The notes under the pieces are model-generated. The model did not search any database. It worked only from the letters and a program-made list of their open reading frames with translations, and was not told the origin of the DNA. Both the position numbers and the translations under genes were made by a program. A stretch of 64,000 nt of DNA from Haladaptatus halobius (GTDB lineage Archaea > Halobacteriota > Halobacteria > Halobacteriales > Haladaptataceae), in the NCBI RefSeq assembly GCF_020618475.1, contig NZ_CP085336.1:868001-932000 (forward strand), read 5' to 3'. Shown here in pieces: positions 34,963 to 43,252 of the stretch (position 1 is its first letter; the number at the start of each line of letters is the position of its first letter).

Positions 34963-35669
34963 TGCTCTCCATCGAAAATCTGCGGGCCGGTTACGGCGAG
35001 ACTGAAGTGCTCTCGGGCGTTTCGCTCGACGTAGCAGAGGGCGAGGTCGTCGCGCTCATCGGGCGCAACGGCGTCGGAAAGACGACCACCCTGCGGTGTA
35101 TCACGGGTGCACTCTCGCCCACCGCCGGAACGATTCGATTCGACGGGGATGACATCGCTGGCCGCTCGCCGGTTGAGACCGTCCAGCGCGGAATCGCGCT
35201 GGTGCCCGAAGAGCGGCGGGTATTCCCCGGCCTCTCGGTGCGCGAGAACCTCGCCGTCGGGGCGCTCGGGGGAAGCGATAGCGCGCATCGGAGGGACGTG
35301 GACGACGTGCTCGCCACCTTCGAGAACCTCCGGGAGCGCCGGGACAGTCGGGGGACGGATCTCTCGGGCGGCGAACAGCAGATGCTCGCCATCGCCCGGG
35401 CGCTGGTCTGCGGCGCGGATCTGCTCATGCTAGACGAGCCGACCGAGGGACTCGCGCCGCTCATCGTCGAGCGGGTGGAGGACCTGATCCGTGACCTAAA
35501 CGAGGAGGGTATCACGGTGCTCCTCGTGGAGCAGAACGTCGCGGTCGCGCTCTCGCTCGCGGACAGGGTCTACCTGCTAGACCAAGGGAGAATCGTCTTC
35601 GAGGGGACGCCCGAGGAACTGGAAGCGAACGAGGACGTGATGGACAAACACCTCGGCATCAGCGTGTGA
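34962..35669 (+). CDS. livF: Branched-chain amino acid-type ABC transporter ATPase (LivF)
   Basis: 235 residues. Walker A GRNGVGKTTT, signature LSGGEQQMLAIARAL, Walker B LLMLDEPTEGLAP, and the H-loop position reading VEQNV, as in LivF. Pairs with the preceding ATPase in the same operon. The overlapping GTG (34959) and ATG (34962) are both possible starts; I used the ATG. The downstream gene is a convergent regulator. Confidence 0.9.
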   Translation: MLSIENLRAGYGETEVLSGVSLDVAEGEVVALIGRNGVGKTTTLRCITGALSPTAGTIRFDGDDIAGRSPVETVQRGIALVPEERRVFPGLSVRENLAVGALGGSDSAHRRDVDDVLATFENLRERRDSRGTDLSGGEQQMLAIARALVCGADLLMLDEPTEGLAPLIVERVEDLIRDLNEEGITVLLVEQNVAVALSLADRVYLLDQGRIVFEGTPEELEANEDVMDKHLGISV

Positions 35670-35681
35670 CCGCGACGGTCG

Positions 35682-36515
35682 TCATCCGTCGGAAGTTTCG
35701 GGGTCGTCGGCCGAATTCAATCCCGTCGCCATCAGTCGGCGGGCGATCACTACGATTCCGTTGTCGAACCCTCTCCCGAACACGGCTTTCTCATCGCTGG
35801 GCTCGTTAGAATCCTTCTCGTACACCGAACTGACCAGAATCGTGTTCCGGTCGACTAGCAGGAGCCGACTGATAGTCACGTCCTCCGATTGGTCGGTCAG
35901 CGAACCGCTCAACCACTCCAGCCCGGAGACGAAGACTTCGGCGTCGGGAAGCGCCTCCTGAATCCGATCGCGTAGCTGTTCGGTCACCGCCCCGATGAGA
36001 ACGGAGAGACCCGTTTCCTGAGCCGTTTGTAGGTGCTCCACCAAGTCCTCCGTGAGAACCGCTTCGCGACCGACGATGAGGACGATTTCCCGACCGGCGG
36101 CGTCGATGAGTTGCTGTGTCCGATTCGTAATCGGGGTGGCGCCGGACAGCGCCCAAACTTCGTGCGTCACTTCTTGGTCGTCGTCCGGGAGTGCCGGTTC
36201 GATGTCCCCGAGCGCATCGACGAGCGTCTCCGTCCGGGATTGGTACTCTTCTCGAAGCGTCTCGGATGCCTCCTCGATCGACACGGCCCGAAACTGCTGC
36301 GGGTTCGAGTGCTGAACTTCGACGAGTCCTTTGGCCTCCAACACTCGAATCGCGTCGTAGACCCGCGTCCGAGGAACCTCGGAGGTCTCGCTGATCGTTT
36401 TGGCCGTCCCTTTCGGGAGCCGTGACAACGCCACGAAGCACTTCGCTTCGTACTCTTTCAACCCGAGTTTCTGAAGCAGTTCGACCGCCCGTTGATGATT
36501 AGATAGATCCTTCAT
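35682..36515 (-). CDS. TrmB-family transcriptional regulator
   Basis: About 277 residues. The N-terminal winged helix has GLKEYEAKCFVALSRLPKGTAKTI and EVPRTRVYDAIRVLEAKGLVEV, then a coiled linker and a C-terminal effector-binding part as in TrmB and TrmBL proteins. TrmB members control sugar or amino-acid metabolism genes according to ligand. Position directly after the Liv-type operon, convergent, suggests it may sense the transported compound. ATG MKDLSNHQ chosen; the upstream 20 residues are not conserved-looking. Confidence 0.85.
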   Translation of the reverse strand: MKDLSNHQRAVELLQKLGLKEYEAKCFVALSRLPKGTAKTISETSEVPRTRVYDAIRVLEAKGLVEVQHSNPQQFRAVSIEEASETLREEYQSRTETLVDALGDIEPALPDDDQEVTHEVWALSGATPITNRTQQLIDAAGREIVLIVGREAVLTEDLVEHLQTAQETGLSVLIGAVTEQLRDRIQEALPDAEVFVSGLEWLSGSLTDQSEDVTISRLLLVDRNTILVSSVYEKDSNEPSDEKAVFGRGFDNGIVVIARRLMATGLNSADDPETSDG

Positions 36516-36795
36516 GGGTCCCAACCATGCTACCGGCGAAACCGGTACCGTCTCCGTTGTTCTGTCGCCACTCACAAGTCAGTTCCTGTCGAATTACTCG
36601 TAAGCGTCTGACAGTACGACCTTCCATATTCGTTCGAAGGGACTCGACCAACTTGAACCATACTTATAAGATACCAGTCATTTTGCGGTTTCCCCACTCT
36701 CCCCGACAGCAAGCGAGTTATTTCGCAATTGATAGTGTTGGAAATAGCAGAATATTGGCTAAAAAATGCGGATTTTGCAGTCGGGGGAGAGACGT

Positions 36796-37290
36796 CTACT
36801 CTTTCCCTGCTGCCGAATCGTGATCTTCGGGGGTGAAATGAAAGTGATTGAACGGCTGTATCTCGCGCCGTTTCATGAGTTCGGAGCTTTCTATCTCGAG
36901 TCCGAGGTCGTGGACGGCGTCTGTGATACGAGTGATATCGACCGTGCTCGTCCCGACGACTTCGATGTGGATGTTCCTCCGACCGGTCATCATCTCCCGG
37001 AGGTCGACCACTCCCTTGATGTCCAGAACCTCGTCTGCCAGTCCGCTACGTTCGGTCGGCGGGGCGGTACAGACGAAGACCACTCGTAGCGGGAGGTTCG
37101 CCGCTTCGTAGTCGATTTCGGGATGGTACCCTTTGATAATACCTTCGGTTTCGAGTTGGTCGATTCGGTTCCGAACGGTGCTCGGCGAAACGCCGACCGT
37201 ATCGGCGATTTCCTGGGCGGTCATCTGCCGGGCATCCTCTTGAAGCATATGCAGGACACCCCTATCTACGTTGTCCAACTCCCTGGGCAT
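36796..37290 (-). CDS. Lrp/AsnC family transcriptional regulator
   Basis: 164 residues. The N-terminal helix-turn-helix begins ELDNVDRGVLHMLQEDARQMTAQEIADTVGVSPSTVRNRI, and the RAM-type C-terminal domain carries DIKGVVDLREMMTGRRNIHIEVVGT. Family members bind amino acids or are activated by them. The neighbouring amino-acid-type transporter operon and TrmB regulator make an amino-acid signal plausible. The ATG 16 codons into the frame gives the canonical start (MPRELDN). Confidence 0.85.
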   Translation of the reverse strand: MPRELDNVDRGVLHMLQEDARQMTAQEIADTVGVSPSTVRNRIDQLETEGIIKGYHPEIDYEAANLPLRVVFVCTAPPTERSGLADEVLDIKGVVDLREMMTGRRNIHIEVVGTSTVDITRITDAVHDLGLEIESSELMKRREIQPFNHFHFTPEDHDSAAGKE

Positions 37291-37769
37291 GGATTCGAAT
37301 ACGAACGCTGGCCGTATGTAATCTGAGTGCGACGGCACCGAATCTCGTTCGGCTGCTCTGCCGAATTGTCACCTATCAAGTTGTTCACCCGAATAATCAC
37401 AGTAAGGTTATACCGGGCTAGCCCGAAATGCCGAATGGCACGGAGTCCGAGAGGGTCCCAACCAATCGTCACTCCGTGCTGGAACTGCCACTTTCACGGC
37501 AGTTTCCGCGAGCGCGGTTTCGGACCGCCCTCGTTGCCGTTCGAGAAACGGGATTTCTACCATCGAGCGGAAACCGACCGGAGCGGATTACCGAACGAGG
37601 CCGTCCCGGAATTCCGTGGTAATCTTCCCCGAAAAGGCCTCTCTGCTCGACCGGAAAATATATTCACCCGCGTAATCACAAAAGTCTTTATGGCGTAGAT
37701 GACGTAATCCATCACACCGAACAGGATGACCGTACAAGAACATCCCTCTGTTCAGAAAGGACATCTACC
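37291..37769. other. 480-bp gap with a doubtful zinc-ribbon-like ORF
   Basis: A plus-strand frame (37435-37698, 87 residues) starts MARSPRGSQP and contains CWNCHFHG, but the rest lacks acidic bias. Near the end, AAAGTCTTTATGG and other AT-rich stretches may hold the promoter for the HalOD1 gene. Nothing else is recognisable. Confidence 0.25.
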
Positions 37770-38084
37770 ATGGACGATGAGAAACCATCAGCCGATGCGG
37801 GTCGGTCGGAATCGAATCTCGAGACGAGTTCCACCTCCTTCGACTGGTCACGAAACGGACAACCTAGTATCGCCGTCGTCGAGGCCGTCGCCGCTGTTAC
37901 TGGCCGCGATACCACGGACGTACCACCGTTGTACGACTTTCTCAACCCCGACGCGCTGGACGCGCTCGCTACCGTACGGGGATTCGACACCGTTGACGAC
38001 GTGTGCGTGAAGTTCGCGTACGACGGAATCGAGGTCTCAGTGATCGGTGACGGAACCGTCACGGCGCGCTCGAAACAGCGGTGA
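37770..38084 (+). CDS. HalOD1 output domain protein
   Basis: 104 residues. After an acidic/Ser-rich N-terminus it has the HalOD1 core: PSIAVVEAVAAVTGRDTTDVPPLYDFLNPDALDAL, then VKFAYDGIEVSVIGDGTV. Second HalOD1 protein in the window; similar in length to the one at 23.8 kb but clearly different in sequence. Presumed signalling output, with no receiver domain attached. Confidence 0.8.
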   Translation: MDDEKPSADAGRSESNLETSSTSFDWSRNGQPSIAVVEAVAAVTGRDTTDVPPLYDFLNPDALDALATVRGFDTVDDVCVKFAYDGIEVSVIGDGTVTARSKQR

Positions 38085-38163
38085 GCGAGGACAGCTCGGC
38101 GGGGATCCAAAATCGTTTGGTAGCGCAAGCTCGGAGCGATTCGTACTGGATTTCGGACGGAGT

Positions 38164-38469
38164 TCAGTCGAGCGACCTAACTTCGGACTTTTCATCTTCT
38201 ATCCCCTTTAGAATCGCAAGTAGCGGCTTGATTTCGTCGAATTGGGCACCTTTCGTCACGCTGTTTTCTTCTCGGTTCCGATTTATGTAGCCTTGATCCT
38301 CCAACTGAGGAAGGTGTACGTGCTCCATCGCAATTGTTTGCTGCCCTTCGCCCGGATCCGAACCGCCGGAAGCGACCGTACGGTCGTCTTGCGGATTCTC
38401 CTCCAGTAAGGCGAGCAACGTACGCCGTCTGTGGACGTTCGACAGCACGCTTAGCTGGTCATCGAGCAT
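38164..38469 (-). CDS. DUF7344-type winged-helix protein (short)
   Basis: 101 residues, a single winged helix: VLSNVHRRRTLLALLEENPQ, then AMEHVHLPQLEDQGYINRNRE. This is the soluble counterpart of the membrane-anchored protein at 5.3 kb. A likely transcription factor; the target is unknown. Convergent with the HalOD1 gene. Confidence 0.75.
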   Translation of the reverse strand: MLDDQLSVLSNVHRRRTLLALLEENPQDDRTVASGGSDPGEGQQTIAMEHVHLPQLEDQGYINRNREENSVTKGAQFDEIKPLLAILKGIEDEKSEVRSLD

Positions 38470-38625
38470 AGTAACCTCGTCGGGCTAGACAACGTCCCAA
38501 AGATAATAAAGAATGAACATTTTCTAATAACGAGAACGTTTGAGGAAGTGAGTAACACGTCGCTACGAACGAGCGGTCGACGCGCGGGCTTATTTCGGCC
38601 GTTTCGTCCCGAACCGGGAGAGGAA

Positions 38626-39108
38626 CTACCGCTCGAACGACTCCCCGACTCGATTTCCGTTCACGAACAGCTCTTCCGAGGGCAGGCGTTCTTCGTGGTA
38701 ATCGTCGTGGTACTCCATCAACTGGAAGAGCGCACCGGTCGGATTTGTGGGCGAAACGAACGCCTCCGTCCATGTGTCGAACTCGGCGCGGTCGACGACC
38801 CGAAGGTCGTGCTCGCGGAGCGATTCGATGACGGCGTCGATGTCCGCGACTTCGAGGGTGACGTGGTGGAGTCCCGGGCCGCGACGGTCGAGGAAGTCGG
38901 TGAGGAAAGTGTCCTCCGCGACGGGTTCGATGAGTTCGAGCCGAGAGGCGTCGCCGAGGCGATAGTACGCCCAGCGAAACCGGTCTTCCACGGGCTCGAC
39001 GGTGAGGCGTTCGCAGCCCAGCGCCAGCAGAACGGGTTCGGCGTGTTCGATGGATTCGACGGCGATGCCGACGTGGTCGACCCGGACCGGCGTGTCGTGC
39101 GTTCGCAT
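38626..39108 (-). CDS. VOC-family protein (methylmalonyl-CoA epimerase-like)
   Basis: 160 residues with two VOC modules. The first starts VRVDHVGIAVESIEHAEPVLLALG, the second HHVTLEVADIDAVIESL. The His/Glu metal ligands expected of methylmalonyl-CoA epimerases are plausible at DHVG, the LELIEP glutamate and LHHV, and the final Glu is at LMEYH. Function might be epimerase or another glyoxalase-fold reaction; the context gives no help. Length is close to the epimerase family. Confidence 0.75.
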   Translation of the reverse strand: MRTHDTPVRVDHVGIAVESIEHAEPVLLALGCERLTVEPVEDRFRWAYYRLGDASRLELIEPVAEDTFLTDFLDRRGPGLHHVTLEVADIDAVIESLREHDLRVVDRAEFDTWTEAFVSPTNPTGALFQLMEYHDDYHEERLPSEELFVNGNRVGESFER

Positions 39109-39306
39109 TAGTCATGGAAACGATTGGAGCTATCTTGAGTGTACGGCAAGCGACAATCCAGTCTAATCTACCTGTACGAAAAAGTGATAAAAATTATGTA
39201 CGGATGATACGATTTCGAATCATGTCACGTGCGTACAGGAGACGAACACTTTCCTACCAACACAAGCGCAGCGTGCTGTGTTTCGTCGCTGGCATCGACG
39301 TAATCC

Positions 39307-39555
39307 GTGGATTACAGAGTGCGAGCAGTGGCCATCGAGGCAGTTACCGGTTCGATCCTGCTCGCACTTGCGCTCGGGAAACTGGTGGCCCTCTTCGAGC
39401 TGTCGATGCGGCGAGAGTGAGAGCACAAGTGGACGGTACGACCGTACGCGTTTAACACCTTCCTCGGTCTGGCGATGTTCGACGTCATGCGGATGGTGTT
39501 CGGCGTGATACTCGTCGTCGCGCTTCTCAGCGACGACGCCTTCCGTACACCTTGA
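39307..39555 (+). pseudogene. Small membrane protein gene with an in-frame TGA
   Basis: Reads VRAVAIEAVTGSILLALALGKLVALFEL, then a TGA at 39418-39420. It continues in the same frame as EHKWTVRPYAFNTFLGLAMFD and VFGVILVVALLSDD before the final TGA. The restored protein of about 82 residues would have two to three helices. The in-frame stop without a frameshift points to a point mutation (for instance CGA or TGG to TGA). Confidence 0.6.
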
Positions 39556-39604
39556 CAGAGGTGTTTCACCTACCTTCAATACGAACCTCGGAGTAACCCG
39601 CCCC

Positions 39605-40879
39605 ATGGGATTCTACCAACGCGATTTCATGGAAGGGACGCGCGGGACGATGGGCGTCGATTGGGAGGAACGAATCGACTTCCAGCGGATGCGCGAGGAG
39701 CGTAAGGAGCGCGCACTGACCCGGATGCGCGAGGCGGGACTGGGCAGCATGCTCCTCATCAACGACCCGAACGTCCGGTACGTGACCGGCCTCGCCATGA
39801 CGGGCGGGTCGGGCGCGGACCACTACACCCTGCTCACCGAGGACGGCGACGTCGTCCACTGGGATACGGCCGACCACGCGAGCAACCAGCGGTTCAACTG
39901 TCCGTGGCTGGACGACATTCGCTACGCCTGCCCCGGACTCGGGAACGTCCCGCGGGCCTCGGGACGCGACTCCGCCCGCGATTGGCTGAAGGGGAAGATG
40001 GCCGACCTCGTCTACGAGGCGATGGAGGAGTACAGCGTGGCGAAGGAACCGATGGGCATCGACATCGGAAACGGTGCTCTCATCTCGAAGTTCGAAGACC
40101 GCGGCGTCGACGTGCGAACCGACGAGTGTGCGACGGTGATGGAGAGCGCGCGAAAGGTGAAGACGCGCGACGAGATCGAGTGCCTGCGGATGGTCGCCGC
40201 GCTCTGCGAGGCCGGATTCCAGCGCATCACGGAGACCGCGAAACCCGGCGCGCGCGAGTCGGAGGTCTGGGGCGAGGCGACGAGGGAACTCTGGGGCCTC
40301 GGCGCGATGGTGCAGGGCGGCTACGTCACGTCCGGGCCGAACACGTGGCCGAAGCATCAGGCGAACACGACCGACCGCGTGATTCGCCCCGGCGACCTCG
40401 TCTACGCCGACTTCTACAACATCGGCTTCATGGGCTATCGCTCCTGTTACTACCGCACCTTCAGCGTGGGCGAGCCGACGCGAGCCCAGCGGGACGCCTA
40501 CGAGACCGCCCGCGACAACCTCTACGACGTGCTCGAACGCATCGAACCCGGCGCGACGACCGATGATATCTCGCAGGGCTTCCCCGACATGGAAGGCGAG
40601 CACGCCGACTGGTACGGCGCCACCGACTACTGGCAGATGACGACGAACCACTGGGCGCACGGTCTCGGCCTGCAACTGTACGAGGTTCCGCTCATCTGGC
40701 GCGGCATCTCGCCCGACCACCCCATCGAGATCGAGGAGGGGATGACGATGGCGGTCGAGACGATGGAACCCGCAGACCGGCAGGGCGTGCGCGTCGAGGA
40801 GATGGTCGTCGTCCGCGAGAACGGCGTCGAGATTCTCAGTCAATGGCCCGTCGAGGAGATTACGACCATCGACTGTTGA
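39605..40879 (+). CDS. M24-fold protein (Xaa-Pro aminopeptidase-like), ligand-altered
   Basis: 424 residues with an N-terminal creatinase domain and a pita-bread domain. LVYADFYNIGFMGYRS matches the D-x-G-x3-G-Y-x-S region, HGLGLQLYEVPLIW supplies the His, and MAVETMEPADRQGVRVEEMVV supplies the two Glu. The second Asp of the usual set (S-D-x-T-R-T) is replaced: GYRSCYYRTF. It might be an active hydrolase with different metal use, or one of the non-peptidase members (DddP-type lyases belong to this fold). Length exceeds typical 350-residue prolidases. Confidence 0.7.
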   Translation: MGFYQRDFMEGTRGTMGVDWEERIDFQRMREERKERALTRMREAGLGSMLLINDPNVRYVTGLAMTGGSGADHYTLLTEDGDVVHWDTADHASNQRFNCPWLDDIRYACPGLGNVPRASGRDSARDWLKGKMADLVYEAMEEYSVAKEPMGIDIGNGALISKFEDRGVDVRTDECATVMESARKVKTRDEIECLRMVAALCEAGFQRITETAKPGARESEVWGEATRELWGLGAMVQGGYVTSGPNTWPKHQANTTDRVIRPGDLVYADFYNIGFMGYRSCYYRTFSVGEPTRAQRDAYETARDNLYDVLERIEPGATTDDISQGFPDMEGEHADWYGATDYWQMTTNHWAHGLGLQLYEVPLIWRGISPDHPIEIEEGMTMAVETMEPADRQGVRVEEMVVVRENGVEILSQWPVEEITTIDC

Positions 40880-41038
40880 GCGTCGTTTGAATTTCCTTAT
40901 GAAGGAGTGTTTCGGGCGGCTAGGCGGGGTCGCGTTGTGTACTATTCTGTACTGAGATGTACCGTTAATATGAAATCTCAGAAAATCCTCGGACGCTCTC
41001 CTCGGATTTGACGAGTTATCGCAGTCGTGTTGTCCTCG

Positions 41039-41261
41039 AAAGCCCCCGGCCGTTCACGGCGCTCCGCTTGCTGCGTTCACGGAGATGTTGCTGCGCGCTT
41101 TGTCTCCTTGCCACTGGAAGAACTTGCTCTTCGGTGCTCTCGTTCCATCCGTCGTCGCTCACGAGAACGCCCGGCCCCGTAAGCACCGCACACCGAGCGA
41201 CCGACAGGGAGCGAGGTGAGGAGTGCAGTAGAGGCCGCGAAAGTCGAGCATACGAGGGCTT
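41039..41261. repeat. Possible MITE-like intergenic element
   Basis: About 220 bp bounded by CGAAAGCCCCCGG at the left and its near-complement CGAGGGCTTTCC at the right. Inside are GTTCACGG direct repeats and the GAGCGACCGACAGGGAGCGAG stretch that I recall from intergenic elements in other haloarchaea. No transposase. The rest of this 525-bp gap (40880-41405) appears non-coding. Confidence 0.4.
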
Positions 41262-41405
41262 TCCGGAATACGACCACGAACCCTTCCAACGTTAGTACGA
41301 AGAAGCGATCGGTTCGGTCTATGGCATCGACCAACCGCGAACAAACGCCGTCCAAACCAAGCCGATTCACGAACCATTACGTCACGGGCCGCGAACAATA
41401 ACTCC

Positions 41406-42005
41406 ATGAGCGACGACACGCCCGATTACCGCGAACAGGTCGAGGACGCCTTCCCCGAACTCGATTCCATCGAAAGCGACGAACTGCGTGAGCAGGTCGC
41501 CGATGCGTGGTTGCTCGGCCTCGACCGCGGCGGCTGGCGAGACATCGAGGACATCCCATACGCGTGGAACATCCACGAGGTGACGAACGTCGAGCACGTC
41601 CGCGGCGTAACTCGGATCGCCGTGTGCTCCGCCGAGGAACAGCGGGAGTTCCACGGCGCAGACCCTGACGAGGACGTGATCGTCGCGGCCTGCCTGCTCC
41701 ACGACGTGGGAAAATGCTACGAGTACGTCGATTTCGTGGACGAGGAGACGTTGCTCGACCCCGACCCGACCTACGCCACCGAGGAGGTTCCGCACTCGCT
41801 GTCGGGGTACGCACTGGCCCACGAAGTCGGCTGTCCGCTCGCGGTTCAGCGCGCGATTCCCCATTTCCTCGGCGAGGTTCCGAAACGAACCCTCGAAGCC
41901 GAACTGGTGAAGAGCGCCAACTCGGCGAGTTCGAACGCCATCACCCAGTCCGCGATGGGAATCACGCTTCAGGAGTGGATGGAGAAGTACAGCCAGACGC
42001 AGTGA
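41406..42005 (+). CDS. HD-domain phosphohydrolase
   Basis: 199 residues. The HD motif is in AACLLHDVGKCYEY, with an upstream His in NIHEVTNVEHVRGVTRIA and a downstream His in AIPHFLGEVPK, all fitting an HD metal-binding fold. Members remove phosphates from nucleotides or second messengers. No partner is visible. Followed by the remote partition-type iterons. Confidence 0.8.
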   Translation: MSDDTPDYREQVEDAFPELDSIESDELREQVADAWLLGLDRGGWRDIEDIPYAWNIHEVTNVEHVRGVTRIAVCSAEEQREFHGADPDEDVIVAACLLHDVGKCYEYVDFVDEETLLDPDPTYATEEVPHSLSGYALAHEVGCPLAVQRAIPHFLGEVPKRTLEAELVKSANSASSNAITQSAMGITLQEWMEKYSQTQ

Positions 42006-42057
42006 AACGGTTTTCTCGCGGCTGTTCTCGATACCCTCTTCGTCCGGCTCTTTTTCA

Positions 42058-42103
42058 GATAGCTATGCAGATAGCTATCCGAATGGATTTACAGATAGAT
42101 ATC
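42058..42103. repeat. Remote partition-type iteron array
   Basis: GATAGCTATG (42058), GATAGCTATC (42070), a degenerate unit (about 42082) and GATAGATATC (42094), each 12 bp apart. This is the same palindrome and the same period as the arrays around parA, 24 kb away. It lies in the gap after the HD gene. Confidence 0.65.
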
Positions 42104-42188
42104 CAGATCCGGTACGCCGAATTCATCGGGGCGCATTTCGACGGGTGTACCAGAACCCCTTTTCCCGGCGAATGTCAACTCCCAGTCG

Positions 42189-43247
42189 ATGAACCGTCGC
42201 AGATTTTTGCAGACCGCGGGCGCCACCGGTGCCGCCTCGCTCGCGGGGTGTTCGGGGATGTTCCAGACGAGAACGTTGCCGAACGAGCCGCCGATGGTGA
42301 AAAATCGCCCGGAGGCAGTGTACTATCCGACGCACGTGGAGGGGATGGAGATGGCGGGGATGGCGAAACAGAGTCGGTATCGACTCGCTCTGTTCTACTC
42401 GTTTCCCCACCGATTCTGGCTGATGGGCGGCGGGACGGCCCAACAGCAGGAGAAGGTCACCGTCCAGAAGGGCGACGACCTCCACCTGATGGCGTCTGTC
42501 TGGGACGCGAAGACGAAGACGGTGCTCCCCGCGGGGGACGTTCGAATTGAACTCTCGAAGGGCGACTGGAGCACGACCCGGACGATGTGGCCGATGCTCT
42601 CGCAGAACATGGGATTTCACTTCGGCGACAACATGTCGCTGGACGGCGACGGAACTTACGACGCGAAGATACGAGTCGCCGGACTGAGCGTCCGCCGGAC
42701 GGGGGCGCTCTCGGGCCAGTTCGGTTCGGGCGCGACGCTCTCGACGAAGTTCGAGTTCACCCAGCAGAAACTGGACGCACTGTCGTTCAAGAGGCTGGAC
42801 GACAAGAAAGGGAAGAAAGGCGCGGTGAACCCCATGGAGATGCAGATGCCGACGAGTCACGTCCCGCCGAAGAACGACCTGCCCGGCCAGTTCGTCGGCG
42901 AGAAATCGAGCGGCGACGCGAAGTTCCTCGTCGTCGCGGTGAGCGACGCCGACCTCGCGGACGACACCTATCTCCTCGTCTCGCCGCGGACGCCGTACAA
43001 CCGTTACCCGCTCCCGATGATGTCGCTGTCGGCGAAGCTGAGCCGCAGCGGAAAGTCCGTGTTCGACGGCGCGCTGCAACAGACGCTCGACCCCGACATC
43101 GGTTATCACTACGGCGCGAACGTGAAGGGCGTCAGGTCGGGCGACGAACTGACGGTGCTCGTCGATTCGTCCCCCTCGGTCTCCCGACACGAAGGGTACG
43201 AGACGGCGTTCCTATCGATGCCGAAGATGCAGTTTTCGGTTCAGTGA
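42189..43247 (+). CDS. Tat lipoprotein of the DUF7350/iron-transport-associated type
   Basis: 352 residues. Twin-arginine signal MNRRRFLQTAGATGAASLAGC with a lipobox. The mature part has HVEGMEMAGMAKQ, FYSFPHRFW and LSQNMGFHFGDN, as in a haloarchaeal extracellular family (DUF7350) that I recall near P19-type iron proteins. The Met/His-rich motifs could bind copper or iron. The role is not established. Monocistronic, convergent with the next gene. Confidence 0.75.
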   Translation: MNRRRFLQTAGATGAASLAGCSGMFQTRTLPNEPPMVKNRPEAVYYPTHVEGMEMAGMAKQSRYRLALFYSFPHRFWLMGGGTAQQQEKVTVQKGDDLHLMASVWDAKTKTVLPAGDVRIELSKGDWSTTRTMWPMLSQNMGFHFGDNMSLDGDGTYDAKIRVAGLSVRRTGALSGQFGSGATLSTKFEFTQQKLDALSFKRLDDKKGKKGAVNPMEMQMPTSHVPPKNDLPGQFVGEKSSGDAKFLVVAVSDADLADDTYLLVSPRTPYNRYPLPMMSLSAKLSRSGKSVFDGALQQTLDPDIGYHYGANVKGVRSGDELTVLVDSSPSVSRHEGYETAFLSMPKMQFSVQ

Positions 43248-43252
43248 CCGAA

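Noticed and set aside
36547..36564. ORB-like CCGTCTCCGTTGTTCTG
   Set aside because: No ACMCC entry and TTTCC is interrupted; too weak to count beside the origin copies.
37435..37698. CxxC-bearing ORF in the gap before a HalOD1 gene
   Set aside because: Only one Cys pair, no acidic bias, and no context; kept only as a note in the gap entry.
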